Assembly: GCA_944391855.1 (NCBI GenBank)
Contig: CALXVB010000013.1
Span: 1-40,998 of the forward strand
Length of the DNA stretch: 40,998 bases
From: an uncultured Clostridia bacterium
Lineage (GTDB): Bacteria > Bacillota > Clostridia > TANB77 > CAG-508
Direction: 5' to 3'
Numbering within the stretch: position 1 is the first letter of the stretch; every line of letters starts with the position of its first letter. A program made the position numbers and the translations under genes. Below the pieces are notes generated by a model. That model did not search any database, was not told the DNA's origin, and worked only from the letters and a program-made list of their open reading frames with translations. This document shows, piece by piece, positions 32,865 through 40,998 of this stretch.

Positions 32865-35800
32865 ATGGGAGAATTTTTCGAAAATGTAAAAAATACCATG
32901 ACCAAAGCTTTAAAAAAAGCAGGAAAAGCAATAGCTAGAACGGTGATGCCGATAGTTTTTATAATTTTAATAACAGTTATTGTAGCATCTGGATTAGTAT
33001 ATGAGATAACAAGACAGGATGCTTCGCCTAAACAAGGAGATATGTCAAATGTCCCATATGCATCAACCAAATATACTGCAGATGTTACAATAGACGAACA
33101 GGGCAAAATAATCACATCAATGACAGCTCAAGAATTATGGGATGAAATGATGAAATATAACAGTAGGGTGGATGAATATTTAAGAGGTCCAGAAGAATTA
33201 CTAAAACTTATGAGTGCTGAAATTGTAACTAGTTATCCAGACACTAGACCTAATCCAGACGAGGCAATAGACTGGGATACTTTGAATAAAAATATAAATT
33301 CAAATGAAACACAAGGAATTATTAAATTTATAAGAGCAAGAGATGATGGTACTAACGTTACCATGACCTATGTAGATAGTCAAAAATTTTATGAGTGGAT
33401 AGAGTACTATAACATGACTGGAGATGAGGCAACAAGAGAGCAAATAATAACTCACTTCACTATAGAAAAAAATGTAAGTGCGGCTACTAGCACAATACAA
33501 TTAAATTATGATGTAACTGATATAATTACAGATATATCAGAAGCCATAGTTAGAGCAGCACAATCAACACCTTCAGCTGGTGCGGGTTTATGTCAAGCAT
33601 GGGTAAGAAGAGTATATGTAAATGCGGGACTTCCAGACGTTGGATATATTGGTGCATATCAGGCTTTCCAACAAACTTGTGTATCTACTGATATGAATAA
33701 TATTCCAATAGGTGCAGCAGTATATGGAACAGGTAGTGCAAGCTATAATGGGGGACCAAACATATATGGACACGTTGGAATATATGTAGGAGATATAGAT
33801 GGAGACGGAAAAGGCGATGTAATGGACAACATAAGCGATGGAAACGGAAATGGAATAGTCTCAACACAATCTTTAGAAAGTTGGATACAATGGCAAGTAG
33901 ATGCAGGGAATACTGCATGTGGAGGAACACCTGGATGGCTTGGATGGGGATGGCAATCAGGTTCTCCTACTCAAATATTATCTGGTGGAAGTGGAAATAC
34001 TGATACAGATAATAGCGCAGGAGAAAGTACTAATACTACAAGTAATATTACTTCTTTAGATAATGTATTATTTATAGGAGATTCAATTACAGTAGGATTA
34101 GACAATTCAGGCTTAATTCCAAATGCAACCTTCCATGCAGAAGTTGGAACAAAACCATCAGACTGGTTATCAAGAATTGATACATTACCACAAAATGCAG
34201 ATGATATAAGCTGTGTATGTGTTATGCTAGGAGTAAATGGAACCAGCGAAATAGAAGAAATGAAACAACTAATTGATGCATTGTCAGCAAAATATACGGG
34301 AAAAACCATATTCGTACAAAAGGTTTTACCAGTAGCAAGTACATATACATACATAAATTACCAAACAATGAATGAAAATATACAAGCATATAATGATGCA
34401 ATATCAAGTTACTGTAGCGGAAAAGTAAATGTTAAATTTATAGATACGTCAGAAGGATATGTTGACTCATCTGGTGCAGCAAAAGCAGAGCTATTTGATG
34501 GAGAAGGACTACACCCAACAAACTATCAAATGTTAAAGGAAAACATAGAAAAAGCAATAACAGGAACAACAGGAACAACAGGAACGACAAGCCAAACTCA
34601 AAACACAAATACTAGTTCGAAATATAATGTTATTGTAGGTGCATGGAGAGAAAGATTTGAGGAAAGAAAAGCAATTGACGACGTTGATCCAGAGGGCGAA
34701 TATATATCACCTGGAACTACATATACTATGACTACACAAAAAATAGATTATCAAAGCATGGTGAGCGGATATAAAATGCCATTCGATTATTTATGGGCTC
34801 TTTTAGTAACAGGAAGAGATAAAGACTTTGTAATGGATTTAGCAGATTTAGTATATGATAGTGAAATAGAAATAACAATACATGATAACTATACAGAAGT
34901 TACAGATGTTGATACATATGAATATACAAGAAAGACAAAGGTAAATACGCATGATATAACTGTAACAGGTAGTTGGAGTGATACTACATATAACGGAAGT
35001 ACACCACCAGAAAAAATTTATGAAGAAAATAAAGAAGGTTCTACAGGTGAAATAAAAAAAGACTATAAAATAGAACATACTATAGTAACTACAACAAATA
35101 CATTAGATATTAGTTTAACTAAAGCGAATGTATGGATAGTAAATTATGCAAAAAAATATACACATGAAGCAGAAAATACAATAGCAAATGAACCTATACC
35201 TAGTGATATGCCAACTGTTGAATACCCAGATTCACCAGAGAAATCTGATAATGCAGATCCATGTGGAATTGGTGCGGCATTTGAAAAAGAAGTACAAGCA
35301 AAATACGAAGACAAAGATTCCGTGACAACTAACATGACTTGTACTTCAGATTACTTCTACGGATTTGAAGGAACTATTACAAACAATAATACTGTGGTAA
35401 CAAGAAAATATACTTCTTCACCAGCAGAAATAATAGAAAAAACAGATAAATATTCAGACGAAGATAACTTTGTAACATTATTTATAGATAATTATGATTC
35501 AAGAAATAATATACTAAGTGCACCAGATTGGTTATTTGAAATATTAGAATCAAATCAAAAAACTGTTGATATGGTAGATTTAACTAAATATCTTATATAT
35601 AAATCAACAGGAATAAGTAATTATATTGTAAAAGAATATGACTTCTCAGCATTTGATCCAGACAACTTTACAAATGTATCAAATGGAATATATGGTGGAA
35701 CAGTTGAAGAAAAAGTTTGGTTCGCATTAAGAGATGCAGGATTCAGCGAATATGCTGTAGCGGGTGCAATGGGAAATGTATATGGAGAATCTGGATTTGA

Positions 35801-36626
35801 TCCAGCAATTATAGAAGGTGGAAGTGGAATAGGATTTGGACTATGTCAATGGTCTTACGGAAGAAGAACACAGCTTGAAAATTATGCAGCATCAAAAGGG
35901 GTAGACCTAAGTGACGTAGATACTCAAATAGAATTCTTAATAACAGAAGTAACACCAGGTGCAGTTGGACCAGCGCAAGGATATGCAACGTATCAATTAG
36001 TAAGTTACAAAGGATATAATGGAGATATGTGGATTAATGCAACAAGTCCAGAAGAAGCGGCAGTAGCGTTCTGTTGGTCATTCGAAAGACCAGGTGCACC
36101 AAGACTTTCAGTAAGAGAAGAAAAAGCAAGAGAGTATTATGAACAATTTAAAGGAAGAACTAAACCATCAGGCGCATCGTCAAGTGGCATTATAGCGGCA
36201 TGTAATGAAGTAACACAAGAATTCTTAAATAGAAATGGAAGATATAGCCTTTCAAATCTAATATGGGAAGACATAGAAAGATGCTGGACAGATAGTGAAT
36301 GTATATGTTGTGCTTCTTATGTATCACTTGTACTATACAGATCAGGTGCATTAACACCAGCACAGATAAATGCATATAATTACCATTGGACAGGTTCTGG
36401 AGGAGTGTCAGATATGTTACAAGCAGCAGGATGGTCGCAAGTTTCACCATCACAAGCACAGCCGGGAGATGTAGTAGTAGATTATGAGGTACACGCAATG
36501 ATTTATGCAGGAGATGGAAAGGTTTGGGATCAAGCAAGCTGTGTTATAAGTTCAAAAGGAAATCCACCAACAAGATCTACAACGACATACAACATTTCAG
36601 GATGTCAAGTTTGGAGAGCACCATAA
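32865..36626 (+). CDS. four-module cell-wall enzyme of the T4SS (VirB1-like)
   Basis: 1253 residues. One membrane helix (about 27-48). Module 1 (about 235-350) is a CHAP/NlpC-like amidase or endopeptidase with CQAWV (Cys243) and YGHVGIYVG (His303). Module 2 (about 400-567) is an SGNH/GDSL hydrolase: FIGDSIT (Ser407), GVNG, and DGEGLHPT with His550. The middle (about 590-930) is unassigned. Module 3 (about 940-1095) resembles the phage tail lysozyme domain: VAGAMGNVYGESGFDP and GFGLCQWSYGRR. Module 4 (about 1105 to the end) is NlpC/P60-like: CCASYVSLVLYRSG (Cys near 1147) and GDVVVDYEVHAMIYAG (His near 1208). It would open glycan strands, peptide stems and ester groups for the secretion channel. 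GTAGGAG precedes the ATG. Residue numbers are approximate. Confidence 0.82.
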   Translation: MGEFFENVKNTMTKALKKAGKAIARTVMPIVFIILITVIVASGLVYEITRQDASPKQGDMSNVPYASTKYTADVTIDEQGKIITSMTAQELWDEMMKYNSRVDEYLRGPEELLKLMSAEIVTSYPDTRPNPDEAIDWDTLNKNINSNETQGIIKFIRARDDGTNVTMTYVDSQKFYEWIEYYNMTGDEATREQIITHFTIEKNVSAATSTIQLNYDVTDIITDISEAIVRAAQSTPSAGAGLCQAWVRRVYVNAGLPDVGYIGAYQAFQQTCVSTDMNNIPIGAAVYGTGSASYNGGPNIYGHVGIYVGDIDGDGKGDVMDNISDGNGNGIVSTQSLESWIQWQVDAGNTACGGTPGWLGWGWQSGSPTQILSGGSGNTDTDNSAGESTNTTSNITSLDNVLFIGDSITVGLDNSGLIPNATFHAEVGTKPSDWLSRIDTLPQNADDISCVCVMLGVNGTSEIEEMKQLIDALSAKYTGKTIFVQKVLPVASTYTYINYQTMNENIQAYNDAISSYCSGKVNVKFIDTSEGYVDSSGAAKAELFDGEGLHPTNYQMLKENIEKAITGTTGTTGTTSQTQNTNTSSKYNVIVGAWRERFEERKAIDDVDPEGEYISPGTTYTMTTQKIDYQSMVSGYKMPFDYLWALLVTGRDKDFVMDLADLVYDSEIEITIHDNYTEVTDVDTYEYTRKTKVNTHDITVTGSWSDTTYNGSTPPEKIYEENKEGSTGEIKKDYKIEHTIVTTTNTLDISLTKANVWIVNYAKKYTHEAENTIANEPIPSDMPTVEYPDSPEKSDNADPCGIGAAFEKEVQAKYEDKDSVTTNMTCTSDYFYGFEGTITNNNTVVTRKYTSSPAEIIEKTDKYSDEDNFVTLFIDNYDSRNNILSAPDWLFEILESNQKTVDMVDLTKYLIYKSTGISNYIVKEYDFSAFDPDNFTNVSNGIYGGTVEEKVWFALRDAGFSEYAVAGAMGNVYGESGFDPAIIEGGSGIGFGLCQWSYGRRTQLENYAASKGVDLSDVDTQIEFLITEVTPGAVGPAQGYATYQLVSYKGYNGDMWINATSPEEAAVAFCWSFERPGAPRLSVREEKAREYYEQFKGRTKPSGASSSGIIAACNEVTQEFLNRNGRYSLSNLIWEDIERCWTDSECICCASYVSLVLYRSGALTPAQINAYNYHWTGSGGVSDMLQAAGWSQVSPSQAQPGDVVVDYEVHAMIYAGDGKVWDQASCVISSKGNPPTRSTTTYNISGCQVWRAP

Positions 36627-36660
36627 AATATTAGTATAATCTAAATAGAAGGAGAAAAAT

Positions 36661-38010
36661 ATGACTAAAATAAAGAAAATTATTATTGCTTTACTTATAG
36701 TACTTATAATTGTAGCTAGTATATTAATTACTATACTGTTAATTAACTTAAATAAAGGTGAAAAATATATGCCTATTAGTGAAGATGAAGGCATAGATGC
36801 GTACGAAAAAGAGTTAGATACCACAGTTAATCAAGTAACTAATAGAATAGACTATTATACAGTAAAGGACTGCTTAGGAAAATATTATTCATATTATTCA
36901 ATTTTACTTAATCCAGAGATGTATTATACAGGAGTTAGTGAAGAAGATTTGAGCCAAGCTGAGCAAGATAATGCACAAACACTATATAATATATTAGATA
37001 ACGAATATATTACAGAAAGAGGAATAACTGTAGACAATCTTGAGACTAATTTAAAAGACATAGGAATAATAACGCCATATATTTCTAACATGTATGTAAA
37101 CCATAGAACAGACAATATGGATATATATGTGGTAGAAGGAAAAATAAGAACTGGAATACAAGATGCCGGAGAAGATTTTAGAATAATTTTAAAATTAGAC
37201 TTATTAAACAAAACATTTAGTATATTGCCAAGTGAATATGTAGAAGAAAAGTATGGAAACATTAAAGAAGAACAAGATTTAAATATTACTGTAGAAGATA
37301 GTATTACAAAAAATAATAATAATCAATATAGTTATAGAACAATTTCAGAAGAAAATTATATAAAAGAATTATTTACTCAATTAAAAAATGAATTGTTATA
37401 TGATAAAGAATCTGCATATGAGCATTTAAATGAAGAATACAGAACAAAAAGATTTGCTACACTGGATGAATTTAACAGTTTTGTGACTAGTAAGGAAGAA
37501 GAATATAAAGCTATGGCACTAGCACAATATGAAGTAATACAGGAAGATGGATATACACAATATGTATTAGTAGATCAAAATGGAAAATATTATATAATAA
37601 ATGAAACAAGTGTGATGAAATATACCACAATGCTAGATTCATATACAGTTGATTTACCACAATTTATAGAAAAATATAATGAGTCAACTGATGCAGAAAA
37701 AGCAGGTTTAAATATGCAAAAAATTGTAGATGCTCTAAATAATGGAGATTATAATTATATATATAGTAAACTAGATGATACATTTAAAGCAAATAATTTT
37801 GGAAGTGTTGAAAGTTTTGAAGAGTACATACAAAATAATTTATATAGTTCTGTAAATGTAGAATATTCAAACTATAAATCAAGTGGAGAATTACACATGT
37901 ATGATGTAACATTTACTAACAAAGATAATCAAAATAATGAACCAGTAACTAAAACATTTATAATAAAACTATTAGAGGGAACAGATTTTGTAATGTCATT
38001 TAATGTATAG
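36661..38010 (+). CDS. membrane-anchored VirB8/NTF2-like protein 2
   Basis: 449 residues. N-terminal membrane helix (about 6-29), then an exterior part with two NTF2-like repeats: FTQLKNELLYDKESAYEHLNEEYRTKRF (about 239-266) and MQKIVDALNNGDYNYIYSKLDDTFKANNF (about 352-380). Each resembles the helix opening of the first VirB8-like protein. It starts 34 bp after the wall hydrolase with AAGGAG, and a terminator follows. A wall-side scaffold paired with the first protein is inferred; no enzyme motif is visible. Confidence 0.6.
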   Translation: MTKIKKIIIALLIVLIIVASILITILLINLNKGEKYMPISEDEGIDAYEKELDTTVNQVTNRIDYYTVKDCLGKYYSYYSILLNPEMYYTGVSEEDLSQAEQDNAQTLYNILDNEYITERGITVDNLETNLKDIGIITPYISNMYVNHRTDNMDIYVVEGKIRTGIQDAGEDFRIILKLDLLNKTFSILPSEYVEEKYGNIKEEQDLNITVEDSITKNNNNQYSYRTISEENYIKELFTQLKNELLYDKESAYEHLNEEYRTKRFATLDEFNSFVTSKEEEYKAMALAQYEVIQEDGYTQYVLVDQNGKYYIINETSVMKYTTMLDSYTVDLPQFIEKYNESTDAEKAGLNMQKIVDALNNGDYNYIYSKLDDTFKANNFGSVESFEEYIQNNLYSSVNVEYSNYKSSGELHMYDVTFTNKDNQNNEPVTKTFIIKLLEGTDFVMSFNV

Positions 38011-38025
38011 AATATAGAACCGAAA

Positions 38026-38073
38026 AAGAAGCAGGGATAAATGGGGAACACTTCAAATACCTACTTCTTTTTT
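38026..38073 (+). terminator. terminator of the main T4SS operon
   Basis: AAGAAGCAGG (38026-38035) pairs with CCTACTTCTT (38060-38069) with one mismatch and a 24-nt loop, then a T-tract. Confidence 0.6.
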
Positions 38074-38074
38074 C

Positions 38075-38103
38075 TTGAAAAAAATAAATATATACAGTAT
38101 AAT
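38075..38103 (+). promoter_or_regulatory. separate promoter of the acidic orphan gene
   Basis: TTGAAA (38075-38080), 17-bp spacer, TATAAT (38098-38103), directly after the operon terminator. Confidence 0.72.
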
Positions 38104-38138
38104 ATAACATAATACCCAAGTGTTATAGGAGGTAAAAT

Positions 38139-39470
38139 ATGAAGGGAAAAAATAGAGAATCTGTAACAGAAAATATATTACAAATGTATAAAAGCATTGC
38201 AGAAGAACTTGGAGAAAGAGGGCAAGAAGTAGAAAATATAGGCTATTATAAAGACTTTGAAATAAAAAATTCAGGTCTTGCAATAAGTGATGCATATATT
38301 GTAAAACTAAAAGATAGTGAGGATAATAAAACAAGAAATGAAAATGAGCAAAAAGAAAAAATAATATATGAAATAAGAGATCAAGATAATAACTTAATAG
38401 CGAGTGTAAATGAGCTTGGAGAAATACAATTTGAAGAATCATATTTGGAGTCATTAAGAGAAATAAATGAGGGATATTTTGACAGTCTAACACTTGATGA
38501 AGCAGAGTTCGAATTGCCAGAAGAATTGGAAAGAGATGATATAGTTTTAACAAAAGAAGAAATAGAAGAAAAACAAAGTGAAAGAAGAATATCTGATATT
38601 TCAAAAGCTATAGGAAGTAAAGAAATAAATTCATATTCAGAAATGAAAACAGACCAAACACCAGTATTTGATAAGGTGGTTAATAAACAAGAGATTGATC
38701 CAAATGCTAGAGTAACACAAGGAGAAACTTTGGCAGATATGATACCAGAAATAAAAGAAAAAGGAATCGTAAAAGTAGGAGTTGTATATTCAGATTATAG
38801 TAAAGGTCAAAATGGTAGATTTTCATTTGTGGGAATTGATAAAGATGGTCAAATTCAAACAGTAGATAGCTTAGAAAATACACAAGGGACAACAACAGGA
38901 CAAACAATAACCTCGATAAATAGTAGAGACGGAAGTTTAGTAGAACAAGAGCAAGTATCTGGCTTAGTAAAAATAAATGGAAGAAGTACCACAAATGGCC
39001 AAGAAGAAATGTTATCTGTAAGAGTTGGGCAATATGGAATTTTAGAAGTAGATTATGTAAGGGCAGACTTAAGTAGAGATAAAGATGAAAGATATCTATC
39101 GGCACCAATAGAAACAAAAAATCAAAGACCAACTTCCAGAGAAGTAAGAGATGTAATGGATAAAAACAGAAATACTGAAATAGAAGAGGAATTAGAAAGA
39201 GCAGAAGGAGAAATCGAAAGAGATGATAATGCTGAGTTAAGAAATATAGACGATACAGCCTCAAATGACGAATTAACACCTGATGAAGTAATAGTATTAG
39301 AAAATGGAAAAGAAACAACAATAAGAAAAGAAGCAGCTAAAGCTAAAGTATCTCCAGAAGAATTTGCAAGAAAATATAACGAAAGAGGAGGCAAGACTCC
39401 TGATGAAAAAATAGAAGCTATTCATGAAGAAATAGAAGAGGAATTTGGAACACCTTCAAGAAATAGATAA
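38139..39470 (+). CDS. acidic orphan protein at the end of the T4SS locus
   Basis: 443 residues, hydrophilic, with no signal peptide and no membrane helix. The N-terminal part (1-110) looks like a compact alpha/beta domain (SGLAISDAYIVKLKDS, IIYEIRDQDNNLIASV). The centre (about 190-310) has beta-type segments (GIVKVGVVYSDYSKGQNGRF, LVKINGRST). The C-terminal third is charged, mostly helical and Glu-rich, ending EEFGTPSRNR. I recognise no family. It has its own promoter and AGGAGG site and is followed by the carboxypeptidase gene. Because it is cytosolic by sequence and adjacent to a secretion system without visible substrates, it is a candidate substrate, chaperone or regulator (inference only). 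Confidence 0.75.
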   Translation: MKGKNRESVTENILQMYKSIAEELGERGQEVENIGYYKDFEIKNSGLAISDAYIVKLKDSEDNKTRNENEQKEKIIYEIRDQDNNLIASVNELGEIQFEESYLESLREINEGYFDSLTLDEAEFELPEELERDDIVLTKEEIEEKQSERRISDISKAIGSKEINSYSEMKTDQTPVFDKVVNKQEIDPNARVTQGETLADMIPEIKEKGIVKVGVVYSDYSKGQNGRFSFVGIDKDGQIQTVDSLENTQGTTTGQTITSINSRDGSLVEQEQVSGLVKINGRSTTNGQEEMLSVRVGQYGILEVDYVRADLSRDKDERYLSAPIETKNQRPTSREVRDVMDKNRNTEIEEELERAEGEIERDDNAELRNIDDTASNDELTPDEVIVLENGKETTIRKEAAKAKVSPEEFARKYNERGGKTPDEKIEAIHEEIEEEFGTPSRNR

Positions 39471-39483
39471 TGTTTAATCATAT

Positions 39484-39521
39484 AAGATCACCTTTTAAAA
39501 TATAATTTAAGAGGTGATCTT
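39484..39521 (+). promoter_or_regulatory. hairpin enclosing the carboxypeptidase ribosome binding site
   Basis: AAGATCACCT (39484-39493) is exactly complementary to AGGTGATCTT (39512-39521), over an 18-nt loop. The right arm includes the GAGGTG site, and the ATG starts two bases later. It could block initiation, or act as a weak terminator for the upstream gene. Confidence 0.55.
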
Positions 39522-39522
39522 T

Positions 39523-40722
39523 ATGTTGAAACAAATAAGACATATATTTTTAACAAAGTTAATTGTATTACTATTGATATTAGTAACTATATTTATAAAT
39601 ATACCAGTATTAAGCCTTGCAAAAGATGAGGATGAAGAAGAGATAGATATAACTTCAAGGATAGCTTTAATATATGATAGAGCTTCTGGTAAAATATTGT
39701 ACGAAAAAAATGGAAATAAACAAACACCTATGGCCTCCACAACAAAAGTAATGACAGCAATAGTAGTATTAGAGAATGCAAAATTAACAGATACAGTAAC
39801 AATTACCTCAAAAGCAGCAAGCATGGGAGGTTCAAGGTTAGGATTAAAAAAGAATGATAAAATAACAGTGAATGACTTATTATATGGATTAATGCTTCGT
39901 TCGGGAAATGATGCTGCCGTGGCATTAGCTATCCATGTAGGTGGTAGTATAGAAGGATTTGCAGACATGATGAATGAAAAGGCTTTAGAAATGGGATTAA
40001 CTAATTCTCACTTTGTAGTACCTCATGGATTAGATAATGAAGGACATTATACAACAGCCTATGAATTAGCTAAAATGGCAGATTATGCACTAAAAATGGA
40101 TAAATTTAAAGAAATAGTTGGAACCAAAGTTGCTACTATTTATATAAATGGATATGCGAAGCAAATTAACAACACAAACAATTTACTGGGAAGTGTATCC
40201 GGAGTATATGGAGTAAAAACAGGATTTACCAATGGTGCAGGAAGGTGTTTAGTAACAGCATGTAAAAGAGATGATTTAGATATAATAACAGTAATAATAG
40301 GTGCAGATACTAATAATATAAGGAGTAAAGACACAATAAAATTAATTCAATATGCATATACAGAATTTGAAGTTATAAACATAAAAGAAATTATAGAAGA
40401 AAAATTTATGGAGTGGAAAAACATAAACGAAGGTAGAATATATGTGAATAAAGGTATAGAAAATAAAGCAAAATTGTATTTAGATGAATTACAGTATACA
40501 AAAATGGCAGTAAAAAAGGAAAAAAAAGATAAAATTGATATTTTGCCTACTACAATATACTATCTTGAAGCACCAGTAAAAGAAAATGAGATACTAGGAA
40601 ATGTTAAAATAGTAATAGATAATGAAGTAGTAGAAGTATTAGATATTTACTTAGAAGAAGAAATACAAAAAAAGGATGTTTTAGAATATTTAAAAGAATT
40701 TCTACTTTGTCTTGACTTTTAA
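39523..40722 (+). CDS. D-alanyl-D-alanine carboxypeptidase (peptidase S11)
   Basis: 399 residues from the ATG at 39523. The frame also opens at a GTG (39514), but that codon lies inside the GAGGTG ribosome binding site, so the ATG is preferred. Signal peptide or anchor (about 7-32). Penicillin-binding motifs: STTK (S72 to K75), SGN in RSGNDAAVALA, and KTG in GVKTGFTNGAGRC. A PBP5-type C-terminal beta domain (about 310-385) follows. The enzyme trims the terminal D-Ala of stem peptides on the outer membrane face and so limits cross-linking. It is the first housekeeping gene after the T4SS locus. Confidence 0.92.
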   Translation: MLKQIRHIFLTKLIVLLLILVTIFINIPVLSLAKDEDEEEIDITSRIALIYDRASGKILYEKNGNKQTPMASTTKVMTAIVVLENAKLTDTVTITSKAASMGGSRLGLKKNDKITVNDLLYGLMLRSGNDAAVALAIHVGGSIEGFADMMNEKALEMGLTNSHFVVPHGLDNEGHYTTAYELAKMADYALKMDKFKEIVGTKVATIYINGYAKQINNTNNLLGSVSGVYGVKTGFTNGAGRCLVTACKRDDLDIITVIIGADTNNIRSKDTIKLIQYAYTEFEVINIKEIIEEKFMEWKNINEGRIYVNKGIENKAKLYLDELQYTKMAVKKEKKDKIDILPTTIYYLEAPVKENEILGNVKIVIDNEVVEVLDIYLEEEIQKKDVLEYLKEFLLCLDF

Positions 40723-40740
40723 ATCTTTTTTTGCTATTAT
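40712..40740 (+). promoter_or_regulatory. tRNA promoter
   Basis: TTGACT (40712-40717), 17-bp spacer, TATTAT (40735-40740). The -35 overlaps the last codons of the carboxypeptidase gene. Confidence 0.65.
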
Positions 40741-40778
40741 ATTAATTGTTCTGCTTAATATTAATATATGTAGTCAAT

Positions 40779-40854
<76 letters not shown>

Positions 40855-40923
40855 TTTTATTTTTATATTATTTAATTGTACTAAAAAACGATATTAAAGC
40901 ATATATTATATTAAGTTATACAC

Positions 40924-40997
40924 GGCGATATAGCCAAGTGGTAAGGCACGAGTCTGCAAAACTCTGATCCCCGGTTCGAATCCGGGTGTCGCCTCCA
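40924..40997 (+). tRNA. tRNA-Cys (GCA anticodon)
   Basis: Acceptor stem GGCGATA / TGTCGCC with one G-U pair, anticodon loop CTGCAAA (GCA), and T-arm CCGGTTCGAATCCGG. Encoded CCA at 40995-40997. It probably shares the transcript of the tRNA-Gly gene 70 bp upstream. Confidence 0.95.
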
Positions 40998-40998
40998 A

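Noticed and set aside
38053-38604. Long minus-strand frame of 183 codons opposite the acidic orphan gene
   Set aside because: It is a Leu/Phe-rich shadow of an A-rich coding strand, with no ribosome site. The plus-strand gene has promoter, AGGAGG and normal composition.

Overview
This is a very AT-rich window (neighbourhoods run near 30 % G+C by eye). It uses the standard genetic code (TGA is a stop), has strong GGAGG-type ribosome binding sites and densely packed genes. It reads as chromosome of an anaerobic, spore-lineage member of the Bacillota, most likely an uncultivated gut Clostridia lineage. The basis is the oxygen-sensitive class III ribonucleotide reductase, a Spo0E-like phosphatase, an EF-P-modification YfmF/YfmH pair and a CD1110-type type IV secretion system like those of Clostridioides difficile mobile elements. 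The species cannot be named from this sequence.

Layout. 1-3.6 kb: the tail of an unknown gene, a large RloC/AAA_13-like ATPase (possible defence gene), a small hypothetical gene, and a structured intergenic stretch. 3.6-7.4 kb: CYTH phosphatase-like protein, RdgB/HAM1-like NTP pyrophosphatase, DUF2207 membrane protein with a frame-altered glycine tail, and TspO. 7.5-14.6 kb: a deoxynucleotide block with a Crp/Fnr regulator, an NrdD paralogue that has lost its catalytic residues, the active NrdD with its NrdG activase, and a convergent dGTPase. 14.8-20.4 kb: a YgjP/DUF45 protein without its HExxH motif, a UDP-sugar pyrophosphorylase with a metallophosphoesterase, a cysteine synthase-family enzyme, a GH25-LysM lysozyme and rpsU. 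20.5-23.9 kb: yfmF-yfmH, a Spo0E-like gene, and a strikingly GC-rich single-gene cassette encoding a small membrane protein.

24.1-39.5 kb is a type IV secretion locus. It encodes three tandem VirB2-like pilins, a PrgI (VirB3-like) protein, a stand-alone VirB4-N/TraC-like protein, the VirB4 ATPase, a VirB6-like channel protein, two membrane-anchored VirB8/NTF2-like proteins around a 1253-residue wall enzyme with four enzymatic modules, and an acidic orphan protein with its own promoter. No relaxase, coupling ATPase, integrase or replication gene lies in the window, and ordinary chromosomal genes flank the locus on both sides. It could therefore be a fixed secretion or DNA-transfer machine rather than an intact conjugative element. 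39.5-41 kb: a D-Ala-D-Ala carboxypeptidase whose ribosome binding site sits in a hairpin, then tRNA-Gly(GCC) and tRNA-Cys(GCA).

The most unusual signals are the NrdD pseudoenzyme, which shares a conserved three-block upstream region with the active nrdD; the relaxase-less T4SS with its four-module hydrolase; the DUF45 pseudoprotease; the GC-rich cassette; and several unexplained dyads. All assignments come from reading the sequence and recalling families. No searches were run.
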